From positions 124,001-188,000 of the forward strand of contig CAMTWO010000023.1 of the NCBI GenBank assembly GCA_947085405.1: DNA of 64,000 bases. The letters are read 5' to 3'. The position numbers and the translations under genes were made by a program. This DNA is from JASEGV01 sp947085405 (lineage in GTDB: Bacteria; Bacteroidota; Ignavibacteria; UBA10030; BY39). This document shows, piece by piece, positions 31,631 to 41,420 of this stretch. The number at the start of each line of letters is the position of its first letter. Positions within the stretch are counted from its first letter, which is position 1. The notes under the pieces were generated by a model, which saw nothing but the letters and a program-made list of their open reading frames with translations, made no database searches and had not been told where the DNA came from.

Positions 31631-32077
31631 TTATCTCGTATATTTTCCGGAAATATACTCTATCAACGATTTAATTTCGTAATCCTTTATCTCGAGCATA
31701 TTTTTTATTATATCACCAATCGAAATAACACCCGTCATTTCTTTACCTCTGAATACCGGAAGGTGTCTGATTTTCTTTTCATTCATTGTGTTCATCAGAC
31801 TTTGAATATCATCCTCCTCTGCGGCGACAACTATTTTCTCCCGCGGAGTCATTATTTCACTAACTCTAAGTTGCTGCGGATCCTTTTTCTGATAAACACA
31901 TTTTTGTATGATGTCGCGCTCTGAGAGGACGCCTGAAATATCGCCGCTCGAATTCTTAACAATCAGCAACCCGATTTTATTTTTAGTCAATTCTTCTATC
32001 GCTTCAAAAACGACTGCTTCCTCCCGGATTTGATAGATTTTATTGTCCTTTAAATCCAATATTTTTTTTGCATTCAT
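31631..32077 (-). CDS. CBS-domain-pair protein
   Basis: 148 residues made of two CBS domains (about 10-65 and 75-135): VFEAIEELTKNKIGLLIVKN, SGVLSERDIIQKC, MNEKKIRHLPVF, MTGVISIGDIIKNML. Pairs of CBS domains bind adenine nucleotides and act as energy or redox sensors. No effector domain is attached and the partner is unknown. It stands alone, with a cassette-type core right after its stop. Confidence 0.9.
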   Translation of the reverse strand: MNAKKILDLKDNKIYQIREEAVVFEAIEELTKNKIGLLIVKNSSGDISGVLSERDIIQKCVYQKKDPQQLRVSEIMTPREKIVVAAEEDDIQSLMNTMNEKKIRHLPVFRGKEMTGVISIGDIIKNMLEIKDYEIKSLIEYISGKYTR

Positions 32078-32175
32078 AACAGATTCCTTTTTTTAGTTTC
32101 ATAAATCCAATGAACTAACTGATTTTTGATAATATGAATATATATTTATGTTATGATTAAGTCAAGAAAAATAAA

Positions 32176-32205
32176 AACCTCCGAAATTTTGAAATTCCGG
32201 AGGTT
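32176..32205 (-). terminator. Rho-independent terminator
   Basis: On the minus strand AACCTCCG and CGGAGGTT form the stem (with one bulged pair next to an AATT/AATT extension and a short loop), followed by TTTATTTTT. It lies 28 bases after the stop of the metallo-beta-lactamase gene. Confidence 0.85.
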
Positions 32206-32233
32206 GGATTAAACAATATTTGGCGATTGAAAA

Positions 32234-34192
32234 TTATTTAATTAATAACATCTTTTTCATTTCGTATTGGCTGCCGGCTGTGAGTTTATACACATAAACA
32301 CCGCTGGGATAATTTGCAGCATCCCATACAACTTCGTGAGAACCGGCTTCAATAAATTCATTCATTAAAGTTGCAATTTCTCTTCCTAACAAATCGTATA
32401 TTTTTAAATTAACAATACCTGCGTCGGGAATTTGGTATTTGATCACCGTAACAGGATTGAAGGGATTGGGAAAGTTCTGAGACAATTGGAAACTCAATGG
32501 TTGGTGATTGTTTTCTGCAATAATAACCGGTTTGCCGAGCGGTGATGTGCTGCTGATATCAAAATAAAGCTGGTCAAACTCAGCGCCTGCACGCGGATCT
32601 GCCGCGGATGAATGGACTGCCATTAAGCCAAAATATCCGTTTGTAAAATTTGTGTATGTGGAATTTGTTACACTGCCCTGATTCACTGACGTATTCGCTG
32701 CAGTCGGCAAAGTGGTTGCAATAGCTCCGGTACCGTTTGCTGTAGGAAGTGCAGATGTGTAGATTGTCCAACCCGAACTGCTCGTGCGCGTTACACGAAC
32801 CATAAATCCAATATCTGTTAATGCGTTTGGAACAGTACCTGAAGAAGTTATGATATCCGTAGCCACTCCATTTGTTACACTTTGTAAAACAATATTATCG
32901 CCACCTGAGTCATCGCCGAAACGTATGCGATACCCATCAACTGTAGATGATACTAAATTTGCTTCATTTGCCCACAACCATACGATATTATGATTTGCGT
33001 TAGTAGCCGCTTGCAGGCGTCGCCCCAACCAGAAAGACCACGATTGAGAAGTTCCCCATGTTGCCGTCCGTTGAGTACTCAAATACTGTATTCCTGAAAC
33101 TGCAGTTGTAACATTCAAACGTAATGTGTTAGAATTCGTTGCTCCTGCAGCAACATCGCTGCTGGTTATCAGAGACCATGTGGACGTTGTTCCACCCCAC
33201 GCAGGATACGAAGTAAAGTTACCATCGGCAAACGTATCTACCAAACGTCCGTCGCCAGGATATGTATGAGTTGTTGCACCATAAGAAATTGTATAATTGC
33301 TGCCGGCAGTTTTCAAGATGACATGATTGTTTGCCACGACACCCTTACCAGATGGAATTGTTCCTCCTGAACCCGTTGCGACCTGATACATGTAAAAATT
33401 CGCAGCTGCAAGGCGATCGAGAACTACCTGTGTTGGATGGCCGTATGTGTTTGTTCCTACCGGTATAATACTCACTTCAGCTTGCAGGGTGTTAACAAAT
33501 GTCTGGTTTGTGCTGTACTGACTTCCGTGATGATTAATTTTAAAGGCGTCAACATTACCCACTTGAGGTGCGAGAGGAGTTTCATTATCGGCATAATATG
33601 TAGTTTCACCGCCCAAATCGCCGCCAGTAAAATACTGGAATGATAAATAGTTTAAAAGCCAGCCGACGCTTAAATCATTTTCACTTCTTGTAGCATTGGG
33701 TACTAACCCATAATTTATTACTTCTCCGTCAGTAGCTACACATTTCATTGTTAAACCGCCGCCAAGATCGAGTACTTGACCGAGTGCAATTTTATATCGG
33801 CGACCTGTTGAATTAGCAGCAGTTTCATAATCAGTAAAAGCGACAGTAGTCGGGAGCGGTGCATCGCGTCCTCTGTCATATACAGCACCGATGTTAGAAA
33901 CGCCCATTCCATTTATAACTTCATCTAAACCACCTATGTGGTCGGCATGATAATGCGAACATATTACATAATTGAGATATGTAATACCGAGTGAAGTTAA
34001 ATATGGTCGAATTATATTTGTTCCATTACCCGTATTACCACCGTCAATTAAGACCGTAATACCTGTTGGTGATTTGATCAACGTTGCATCTGCCTGACCT
34101 ACGTTGATATGGTGGATTTCTAATTGCTGAGCAAATACTGCGAATGTAAAAAGAAATCCTAAAATTACAGCTAATACAAAACATTGTTTCAT
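32234..34192 (-). CDS. Secreted metallo-beta-lactamase-fold hydrolase with T9SS sorting domain
   Basis: 652 residues. Residues 1-21 signal peptide. About 24-300 is a ComEC/Rec2-type metallo-beta-lactamase domain: HHINVGQADATLIKSPTG, IDGGN, and the metal motif SHYHADHIGG near residue 80; NHHGSQYS is a second ligand region. About 320-550 is a beta-sandwich (SWSFWLGRR; WANEANLVSSTVDGYRIRFG). The C-terminal 80 residues are the type IX secretion signal (NFPNPFNPVTVIKYQ; AGSHEVVWDAANYPSGVYVY). Probably a surface nuclease or phosphodiesterase. It follows ftsZ but has its own terminator. Confidence 0.85.
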   Translation of the reverse strand: MKQCFVLAVILGFLFTFAVFAQQLEIHHINVGQADATLIKSPTGITVLIDGGNTGNGTNIIRPYLTSLGITYLNYVICSHYHADHIGGLDEVINGMGVSNIGAVYDRGRDAPLPTTVAFTDYETAANSTGRRYKIALGQVLDLGGGLTMKCVATDGEVINYGLVPNATRSENDLSVGWLLNYLSFQYFTGGDLGGETTYYADNETPLAPQVGNVDAFKINHHGSQYSTNQTFVNTLQAEVSIIPVGTNTYGHPTQVVLDRLAAANFYMYQVATGSGGTIPSGKGVVANNHVILKTAGSNYTISYGATTHTYPGDGRLVDTFADGNFTSYPAWGGTTSTWSLITSSDVAAGATNSNTLRLNVTTAVSGIQYLSTQRTATWGTSQSWSFWLGRRLQAATNANHNIVWLWANEANLVSSTVDGYRIRFGDDSGGDNIVLQSVTNGVATDIITSSGTVPNALTDIGFMVRVTRTSSSGWTIYTSALPTANGTGAIATTLPTAANTSVNQGSVTNSTYTNFTNGYFGLMAVHSSAADPRAGAEFDQLYFDISSTSPLGKPVIIAENNHQPLSFQLSQNFPNPFNPVTVIKYQIPDAGIVNLKIYDLLGREIATLMNEFIEAGSHEVVWDAANYPSGVYVYKLTAGSQYEMKKMLLIK

Positions 34193-34265
34193 AAGAACCT
34201 TTTAAATTAGTTAATGATATTTTATTTTCCTTCTAACAGCGACTTCGCGAATTTTTATTTTCCGG

Positions 34266-35441
34266 TTAATCCATAATTTTTCTTAAAAATGCCGGTTTGC
34301 TTGAATCGGTTTTGAATATCCGTTCCTGATCCTCGATGATTGACGATTTGTGAATCTGGGAATGGATATCAATACCTTTTCTGATTATAGTCGGCTCATC
34401 CAAAGTTCTGATATCCTGGATTCCTGCCGGAATTCTTTCTACAATCTTAATATCTCTTTTTACCAGACGCACAGAACCAACGCCCCGTCGGTTAAAACCG
34501 GTAGCGATAACTGTAACCATTATATCGTCGCCAAAAGATTCATCTACAACATATCCCATAATGATGTTAGCATCTTCACCGGCAGCATCGTGAATTACTT
34601 GAACTGCTTCGTCGGCTTCGACGAGAGACATATTTGGACCGCCGCAAACATTAACAAGTACACCTTGTGCACCTGCGATAGAGACACCATCGAGTAAAGG
34701 ACTGGAAATTGCTGCGTGAGCTGCTTCGACTGCACGGTTTTCTCCGCTGGCTCTACCTGTACCCATTAAAGCATCGCCGGCTTCCTTCATAATTGTTCTG
34801 ATGTCGGCAAAATCACGATTAACATATCCGGGAACAGTTATGATATCGGAGATACCGCGGGTTGCATTATATAACACTTCGTTGGCTTTATTGAAAGCTG
34901 CGGTAAGCGGCGTATCTCTGTCAACTATTGAAATTAATTTTTGATTTGGAATTATGATGAGTGTATCAACATGTTTTTTCAGTTCTTCGAGACCGGCTTC
35001 AGCATTTGCCATACGATGCTTGCCTTCGACGTTGAAAGGTTTAGTAACAATACCGACTACTAACGCATTTATACTTTTAGCAATGTTGGCAACGATTGGC
35101 GCACCACCAGTACCAGTGCCGCCGCCCATTCCGGCTGTAACGAATACCATATCGCTTCCGGCTAAAGCTCGTGCTAACTCGTCCCTATCTTCTTCAACTG
35201 CACGCATCCCGGTTTGTGGATCGGCGCCGGCGCCTAAGCCGCGAGTCAGATTTTTTCCGACTTGAATTTTATTGGGCGCTTTGCTTCTTTCAAGCGCTTG
35301 TAAATCGGTGTTGATTACAAAAAAATCTACACCATTCAAGCCCATATCAATCATACTGTTGATCGCATTTCCACCACCGCCGCCTACACCGACTACGCGG
35401 ATTTTTGCACCACGGTCAAAATTATAATCGAGTTCTATCAT
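34266..35441 (-). CDS. ftsZ: Cell division protein FtsZ
   Basis: 391 residues. Tubulin-like GTPase that forms the division ring. GVGGGGGNAINSMID near 18-32, the tubulin signature GGGTGTG (106-112), and the catalytic loop with NADE-like DTPLTAAFNKANEV. The last residues PAFLRKIMD form the conserved tail that binds FtsA. Last gene of the dcw run, about 40 bases after ftsA. A secreted hydrolase gene follows after 73 bases. Confidence 0.97.
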   Translation of the reverse strand: MIELDYNFDRGAKIRVVGVGGGGGNAINSMIDMGLNGVDFFVINTDLQALERSKAPNKIQVGKNLTRGLGAGADPQTGMRAVEEDRDELARALAGSDMVFVTAGMGGGTGTGGAPIVANIAKSINALVVGIVTKPFNVEGKHRMANAEAGLEELKKHVDTLIIIPNQKLISIVDRDTPLTAAFNKANEVLYNATRGISDIITVPGYVNRDFADIRTIMKEAGDALMGTGRASGENRAVEAAHAAISSPLLDGVSIAGAQGVLVNVCGGPNMSLVEADEAVQVIHDAAGEDANIIMGYVVDESFGDDIMVTVIATGFNRRGVGSVRLVKRDIKIVERIPAGIQDIRTLDEPTIIRKGIDIHSQIHKSSIIEDQERIFKTDSSKPAFLRKIMD

Positions 35442-35480
35442 CTCAGTATCTCCTTATTTTGTTTTGAAAAAATTAATTAA

Positions 35481-36716
35481 TTAAATATTCTTATACCAGT
35501 CTTTCATAAATTCGTAAACTTTTTTTACAGAACCTTTTTTCTTTCCATTCCGCCCGGATAGGCGGAGTGCACGATTTCTTAAGCCGTACAAAACTAAACC
35601 CACACTTGTAGCATATATCGGATTTTCAACTTCACGAACTAAACCGGCTTTAAATCCCGAAGGGATTCCAATTTTAACAGGCATTCCTAATACTTCTTTT
35701 GCTAATTCTGCAGTGCCTTTAATCAGCGATCCGCCGCCGGTCAGTACAATACCCGCTCCTAAATGCTTCGATGATCCTGATCGTTTTATTTCCAGCAAAG
35801 CAATCTCTAATATCTCTTCCATTCGTGGCTGAATTATTTGTGCTACAAGTCGTTTATCCACTTCTAACGGTGGTCTGCCGCCGATACCGGGAAGAATTAT
35901 TGGACCATCATCAACCACACTCGGGAGGTAAGCGAAACCATTCTGGCATTTCAACTTCTCTGCTTGCTCGGTTAAAATTCCAAGCACTTTTCGCAGATCG
36001 TTCGTAACCTGATTACCAGCAATGGGAATTACAGCAGTGTGGCGAATTGTTTTATCCTCGAATACTGCAAGGTCGGTTGTCCCTCCGCCAATATCGAGCA
36101 AAGCAACACCAACTTCTTTTTCTTCGTCATCTAAAACAGCATAACTTGAAGCAAGCGGTTCAAGTACCATATCATAAATTTGAAGTCCGGCTCGTTCCAC
36201 ACATTTGTGTATATTTTGAGCTGCAGAAATCAAGCCGGTAATTATATGTACATTTGCTTCTAACCGAACACCCGACATTCCGACCGGATCTTTCACACCA
36301 TCTTGTCCATCGATGATAAACTCTTGCGGGATAACGTGTATAATTTTTCTATCGGAGGGAAGAGCAACACGCTTTGTATCTTCGATTAAGCGATCGACAT
36401 CAGCTTTAGCTATATCGTTTTCACGATTGCTTATTGCAATTACACCGCGGCTTTGAAAACTTTGTATATGCTCGCCGGCTATTCCTGCAATCACAGATTG
36501 AATTTGAATACCCGATCTCGTCTCAGCTTCAGCAACTGCACTGTTAATCGAACGGACTGTTTTTTCGATATTAGTTACTACACCACGCGTTAAACCATCG
36601 GACGGACTTAAACCGACACCCAAAATATTTATATTCGACTGTTCATCAATTTTTGCTACAACCGCACAAACTTTTGTTGTGCCAATATCAAGTCCTACTA
36701 AAATTTCATTCTCCAT
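35481..36716 (-). CDS. ftsA: Cell division protein FtsA
   Basis: About 411 residues from the ATG at 36716 (MENEILVGLDIGTTKVCAV). The frame is open 17 codons further up, but that part overlaps ftsQ. Actin-like fold: DIGTTKVC phosphate loop, LLDIGGGTTDLAVF second loop, IVLTGGGSLIKG adenosine motif. The C-terminal amphipathic helix (VKKVYEFMKDWYKNI) would bind the membrane and anchor FtsZ. Near the end the codons for RLSGRNG coincide with a CCGCCC...GGCGG palindrome like the intergenic repeats (35550-35565). Confidence 0.95.
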   Translation of the reverse strand: MENEILVGLDIGTTKVCAVVAKIDEQSNINILGVGLSPSDGLTRGVVTNIEKTVRSINSAVAEAETRSGIQIQSVIAGIAGEHIQSFQSRGVIAISNRENDIAKADVDRLIEDTKRVALPSDRKIIHVIPQEFIIDGQDGVKDPVGMSGVRLEANVHIITGLISAAQNIHKCVERAGLQIYDMVLEPLASSYAVLDDEEKEVGVALLDIGGGTTDLAVFEDKTIRHTAVIPIAGNQVTNDLRKVLGILTEQAEKLKCQNGFAYLPSVVDDGPIILPGIGGRPPLEVDKRLVAQIIQPRMEEILEIALLEIKRSGSSKHLGAGIVLTGGGSLIKGTAELAKEVLGMPVKIGIPSGFKAGLVREVENPIYATSVGLVLYGLRNRALRLSGRNGKKKGSVKKVYEFMKDWYKNI

Positions 36717-36727
36717 TTTATACCTTT

Positions 36728-37495
36728 TTATATCGTTCTTTCTTTTGCTTTGTGTTCTTCTTTCCATTTTACGACAAGTTGATTTTTAAAACGTACATCT
36801 ACAGATTCTAAATTTTGTGAACCGCGTGTAACAACATACTTCTGCCAAAAAGCTGATAGCAATTTCAACTTATGGCTGTAGTTACCGCGTCCTAAATTTA
36901 TCGGCACACCATAATCTGCCGAATGAATTATAATGTCTTTTCCGTAATTGAGGTCTATTTCAGAAATTAAGAAATACAAATCTTCATCTATTTTCATTAC
37001 TTCCGATAAAATTGAAATAGCCGTCTGAGCATCGGTATAAGAAATTACTGTTCCCCCTTTTATTTTTTCCGGTTCAAGCTTCACTCCTGAAATTATTGGA
37101 AGGTCCAGAACCACACTCGCGGGAATTTTACTCAACAATCTACCATTATCATCAACGTACCACATTTTATTGAACATCAACGAACCGATCGGTTTCCGCT
37201 CGCGAATCGCGATATGCAGCGTTCCCGAAAAGCTCCTGCTGATATTCGCTTCTTCAACGTATTCATTACGCAAAAGCCCCGTTCGTATGCTGTCGAGGTT
37301 AATATTAAAAATCGGAACACCGAATTTGATAGCAGCCAATTTTACAACATCTCTTTGAGGAAGAATATATATACCCTGCACTTCTACTTTTTCTACTACA
37401 ATAATTTGCTTCCATTGGTTAGCAAATCCGCACAGGAGAAAGAATAAAATTGTTATCAACACAAAGAAGATTATGTATGTGGTTTTCAGTGTCAT
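36728..37495 (-). CDS. ftsQ: Cell division protein FtsQ/DivIB
   Basis: 255 residues. One membrane segment (7-26), then a POTRA domain (VVEKVEVQGIYILPQRDVV) and the FtsQ beta domain (NEYVEEANISRSFSGTLHIA; PIGSLMFNKMWYVDDNGRLL; ESVDVRFKNQLVVKW). It links divisome parts on the outer face of the inner membrane. It starts directly after the murB stop. Confidence 0.9.
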   Translation of the reverse strand: MTLKTTYIIFFVLITILFFLLCGFANQWKQIIVVEKVEVQGIYILPQRDVVKLAAIKFGVPIFNINLDSIRTGLLRNEYVEEANISRSFSGTLHIAIRERKPIGSLMFNKMWYVDDNGRLLSKIPASVVLDLPIISGVKLEPEKIKGGTVISYTDAQTAISILSEVMKIDEDLYFLISEIDLNYGKDIIIHSADYGVPINLGRGNYSHKLKLLSAFWQKYVVTRGSQNLESVDVRFKNQLVVKWKEEHKAKERTI

Positions 37496-38410
37496 TTATA
37501 ATTCATCAAGTACTTCGTTATTGAAACCTACAAGTTTGATTTCAGGAATTAACTTTATTTTATTTTTTGAGTAAACAGTTTTTCGTACGATGTTAATCAA
37601 TTGAATAATATCGTTAGCCGAACAGTCGCCAAGATTAACAATAAAATTTCCGTGCTTTTCAGAAATCTGAGCTGCGCCGAGACGCGTACCTTTCAAACCC
37701 GCTTCTTCAATCAATTTAGCGGCATAATTACCTTCCGGGTTTTTAAATATGCTGCCTGAATTCGGAAAATTCAGCGGCTGCGACTGGTTCCGGCGTTGCA
37801 GGTAATCGGCCTTCGTCCGCAGTAATTCATCCGGTTTTTCTTCTGGCAAATCGAACGACGCACCGATTATTGCTGAGTTTACAAAACCGGAAGTGCGGTA
37901 ACCGAAATTCGCATCTTCTTTTTTTACTTTTTGCAACTGTCCATCTCTAACAATTTCGATTTCGTATATATAATCGGATATTTGCGAACCGTAAGCACCT
38001 GCGTTCATCAGTATAGCACCGCCGATTGTTCCGGGTATGCCGGCTAATTTTTCGACACCGCCGCGGCTATGACGGATACAAAAATCGACGAACCGTGCGA
38101 GAATAATTCCGGCTTCCGCTTTAACTAAATTATTTTCCATCTTAATCTGGTTCAGTCCTGATGAAAAATTTACGACAACACTACGCACACCGTTGTCGCT
38201 GACTAATAAATTCGTGCCGTTGCCCATTACGATATAATCGATGTTATTTTTTTGCAAATAAGTAATTAAATTCACAGCATCTTCTTTATTTGTAGGCGTA
38301 ATCAGTAAATCAGCCGGACCGCCAACACGCATAGATGTGTATTTACTCATTGGCTCGTTTACAAGAATGCTGCCTTGAAAAAAGTTTTTTATTTCATCAA
38401 TTGAAATCAC
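37496..38410 (-). CDS. murB: UDP-N-acetylenolpyruvoylglucosamine reductase
   Basis: 304 residues with a GTG start. Makes UDP-N-acetylmuramic acid with FAD and NADPH. SMRVGGPADLLITP and GNGTNLLVSD bind FAD; GIPGTIGGAILMNAGAYG is the family signature; NSGSIFKNP holds the catalytic Ser, and RLGAAQISEKHGNFIVN the catalytic region. The length fits type I/II short MurB. Four bases after murC. Confidence 0.95.
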   Translation of the reverse strand: MISIDEIKNFFQGSILVNEPMSKYTSMRVGGPADLLITPTNKEDAVNLITYLQKNNIDYIVMGNGTNLLVSDNGVRSVVVNFSSGLNQIKMENNLVKAEAGIILARFVDFCIRHSRGGVEKLAGIPGTIGGAILMNAGAYGSQISDYIYEIEIVRDGQLQKVKKEDANFGYRTSGFVNSAIIGASFDLPEEKPDELLRTKADYLQRRNQSQPLNFPNSGSIFKNPEGNYAAKLIEEAGLKGTRLGAAQISEKHGNFIVNLGDCSANDIIQLINIVRKTVYSKNKIKLIPEIKLVGFNNEVLDEL

Positions 38411-38414
38411 AAAA

Positions 38415-39800
38415 TTAATTCACCGATTTTAATTTGTTCAAAAATTCGTTGCCGTATTTATATATGTCGCCGGCACCCATCGTAATAACTATATCGCCCG
38501 GTTTTACAATTTTCATCAGATAGTCGGGCACATCGGTTTTATTTGGAACATAATGAACATCTTTATGCCCGAATTGCTTCGCTGCGTTCGTAATAAGTTC
38601 ACCCGAAACGCCTTGAATTGGTTCTTCGCGCGCAGGATAAACATCGGTAACGACCAAAACATCGGATAACAAAAATGATTTACCGAATTCTTCATAGAAA
38701 TCGCGCGTGCGCGAGTAAAGATGAGGTTGGAACACGCAAACGATACGTCGCCGCCAGCCTTGTTTGGCGCCCGCAAGTGTTGCCTTACTTTCTGTGGGAT
38801 GATGTGCATAATCGTCGTAAACACTGATGCCGTTTATTTCGCCTTTCTTTTCCCACCTGCGGTAAACACCTGTAAATTTTTCAATACCTGCTTTTATTTT
38901 TTCGAAAGAAATTCCAAGTTCAATTCCTACACTAATTGCTGCTAATGCGTTTTGAACATTGTGAACACCGGGGCTTTTCAACGTTACTCGCCCGAGTTCG
39001 TTCCGATCTTTCAGCAATGTAAATTCAGATTTATCTTTTTCGAATTTTATATCAACTGCCTGTATATCGGCTTGCGGATTCAGACCGTAAGTAATAATTT
39101 TCTTTTTGGATAATTGCGACATAATTTCTTGTAACGCCGGTTCATCTAAACACAATACAACGAAACCGTAAAAAGGAACTTTGTTTACAAACTGAACAAA
39201 GGCACTTTTTATATCCTCAAGGTCGCGATAACAATCGAGATGGTCGGTCTCGAGTGTAGTGAGGACAGCAATAGTTGGAGTTATCGAGAGAAACGAGCGG
39301 TCGAATTCGTCAGCTTCTACTACGATGAAATCACCTTTGCCGAGCCGCGCATTCGAACCACCGAATCCGTCAAGCCTGCCACCTACAATTACAGTCGGGT
39401 CTAAGCCGCCTTCTAATAAAACCAAACTGACCATCGAGGTTGTAGTGGTTTTACCGTGAGTTCCGGCTATTCCGATTCCGTATTTCAGGCGCATTACTTC
39501 TGCAAGCATTTCAGAACGGCGGATGATCGGAATTTTTCTCCGTTTTGCTTCAACGACTTCAGGATTATCGAGCGGCACCGCAGAAGAATAAACGAGTGCA
39601 TCTACATCATCTTTGATATTTGAGGCGGAGTGATTTTCGAAAATTTCCGCACCAAGTTCAGCTAACCTTTCGGTAATTTCACTTAGCGACTTATCGGAGC
39701 CGCTGACTTTGAAATTTTGGTCGAGCAGGATTTCAGCAATACCGCTCATTCCTATACCGCCAATTCCAACAAAATGAATTTTTTTAATTGATGAAAACAT
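38415..39800 (-). CDS. murC: UDP-N-acetylmuramate-L-alanine ligase
   Basis: 461 residues. Adds the first amino acid of the peptidoglycan stem. IHFVGIGGIGMSGIAEIL is the Rossmann start, GTHGKTTTTSMV the ATP loop, EADEFDRSFL and DDYAHHPTE the central and C-terminal Mur-ligase motifs. Ten bases separate it from the upstream membrane PH-like gene. Confidence 0.96.
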   Translation of the reverse strand: MFSSIKKIHFVGIGGIGMSGIAEILLDQNFKVSGSDKSLSEITERLAELGAEIFENHSASNIKDDVDALVYSSAVPLDNPEVVEAKRRKIPIIRRSEMLAEVMRLKYGIGIAGTHGKTTTTSMVSLVLLEGGLDPTVIVGGRLDGFGGSNARLGKGDFIVVEADEFDRSFLSITPTIAVLTTLETDHLDCYRDLEDIKSAFVQFVNKVPFYGFVVLCLDEPALQEIMSQLSKKKIITYGLNPQADIQAVDIKFEKDKSEFTLLKDRNELGRVTLKSPGVHNVQNALAAISVGIELGISFEKIKAGIEKFTGVYRRWEKKGEINGISVYDDYAHHPTESKATLAGAKQGWRRRIVCVFQPHLYSRTRDFYEEFGKSFLLSDVLVVTDVYPAREEPIQGVSGELITNAAKQFGHKDVHYVPNKTDVPDYLMKIVKPGDIVITMGAGDIYKYGNEFLNKLKSVN

Positions 39801-39810
39801 AGTCTTATAT

Positions 39811-40299
39811 TTAATAACGTTTTATAGTATCCCGCCAATGTTTTTTATGCGGGATTTGTTTTACGCGTTCATTTAATAATTGAAGCAGTTCTTTTTGATG
39901 TTCATATCTTCCGAGTCGAATGCGATACAAACGCAACCGACCTTTCAGCTTGAACACTATCACCTGAGATCTGCCGGCAGTTTTTACCGACTTTTCCCGT
40001 CCGATGTATATCCATTCAATATCGGACAAGTTCACTTCGTGCTGGTGAAATTTGTGAGAAAAAATTATTTTATCTTCAGCAATTATCAATCTGCGTTTAC
40101 GGATAACATTCAATAGTAATATTATGAACGATCCTAATACAAAAAATAATATTATGTATATAATAGGATCTTTGAAAACGAGTGAAAAAGAATCTTCTAT
40201 AAAGCTACCCTTCAAGCCAACATATAATATTAGAGTTATCAAATAAATTAATGCTTGCTGGTAGTAGAAATCGAGTTTGTATTTAAATGCTTTTTCCAT
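39811..40299 (-). CDS. Membrane protein with PH-like domain inside the dcw operon
   Basis: 162 residues. Two membrane segments at about 15-32 and 45-66, followed by a probable bacterial PH-like beta domain (RRLIIAEDKIIFSHKFHQHE, NLSDIEWIYIGRE, SQVIVFKLKGRLRLYRIRLG). It lies one base from murG and ten from murC, so it is made together with cell-wall enzymes. It is not part of the usual dcw gene set. Function is not known. Confidence 0.75.
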   Translation of the reverse strand: MEKAFKYKLDFYYQQALIYLITLILYVGLKGSFIEDSFSLVFKDPIIYIILFFVLGSFIILLLNVIRKRRLIIAEDKIIFSHKFHQHEVNLSDIEWIYIGREKSVKTAGRSQVIVFKLKGRLRLYRIRLGRYEHQKELLQLLNERVKQIPHKKHWRDTIKRY

Positions 40300-40300
40300 A

Positions 40301-41419
40301 TCAACTCACCATTTTATGAATTTTAGATGCGATAATTTTTCCGGCATCAGGTTTTCCTAATGCTAAACTTTTTTTACTCATCTCATTCCGTAACTGATCG
40401 TTATTCATCAGTGCGAGAATTGGTTTTTCAGCTTCGCTCATCAGAGCAGAATCCCGTATCACCAAAGCAGCGCCAGCTTCTTCAAGAGTTTTTGCATTTA
40501 TGGTTTGATGATCAGCCGCAGCATGCGGATACGGAACTAATATAGCCGCTTTACCAAGCCGCGTAATTTCTGCTAAAGTTGTGGCACCTGCCCGACTCAA
40601 GATAACATCAGCCGATGCGTAAGCATACTCCATTTTGTCAATAAACTTTCCAATCCAAATTCCATTAGTGCTGTTGATCGCCAGCTCGTTTAATTTGGAG
40701 GTAACTCTTTCGAAATCGCTCTCACCCGTCTGCCAGATTATCTGAATATTAGAATTTAAAAAAGTTCTTATCATACTCAGTGTCGCATTGTTGATGGATG
40801 CCGCACCCAAACTTCCGCCAAATACGAGGAGAGTTTTCCTTGAATCGGTAAAACCGAAATACTTCAACCCCTCGGATTTCGAGACCGCCTCTAATTCGTT
40901 ACGAGTTGGATTTCCAGTAAGTTCGATGTTATTTGAAAACTTCAGCCATTTTTTTGTTGCATCGAACGTTATAAAAACTTTCGTCATCCTCTTCGATAAA
41001 AAGCGTGTAACGGCGCCGGGGAAGCTGTTCGATTCATGAAGAACTGTTTTGATTCCGGCGAACGAAGCGGCTAATAATATCGGTCCGCATACATAACCGC
41101 CGGTGCCGATTACGATTGATGGTTTATATTGATTGATTATGTTAAAAGATTGCAACAATGAAATAATTACTTTAAATGGAAATAATAAATTTTGTAATTG
41201 TAAACTTCGTTGAAAGCCGCTGACCCAAATCGTTTCAAAACGATAACCTCGCTGCGGAACGACGCGAGCTTCGATTTTATTTTTTGTTCCGACAAAAAGG
41301 ATTTCTGCATCGGCATCAAGATTCTTGAGTTCATCGGCAATAGCCAGAGCCGGGAAAAGGTGTCCGCCTGTTCCGCCGCCGGCAAATAAATATTTTCGTA
41401 TTTGATTTTGAACTTTCAA
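40301..41419 (-). CDS. murG: UDP-GlcNAc: lipid I N-acetylglucosaminyltransferase
   Basis: 372 residues. Peripheral membrane GT28 enzyme that turns lipid I into lipid II. AGGGTGGHLFPALAIADEL is the lipid-side loop, TVLHESNSFPGAVTRFLS the acceptor region, FGGSLGAASIN and the YASADVILSRAGATTLAEI segment bind UDP-GlcNAc. One base from ftsW. Confidence 0.96.
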   Translation of the reverse strand: MKVQNQIRKYLFAGGGTGGHLFPALAIADELKNLDADAEILFVGTKNKIEARVVPQRGYRFETIWVSGFQRSLQLQNLLFPFKVIISLLQSFNIINQYKPSIVIGTGGYVCGPILLAASFAGIKTVLHESNSFPGAVTRFLSKRMTKVFITFDATKKWLKFSNNIELTGNPTRNELEAVSKSEGLKYFGFTDSRKTLLVFGGSLGAASINNATLSMIRTFLNSNIQIIWQTGESDFERVTSKLNELAINSTNGIWIGKFIDKMEYAYASADVILSRAGATTLAEITRLGKAAILVPYPHAAADHQTINAKTLEEAGAALVIRDSALMSEAEKPILALMNNDQLRNEMSKKSLALGKPDAGKIIASKIHKMVS

Positions 41420-41420
41420 C

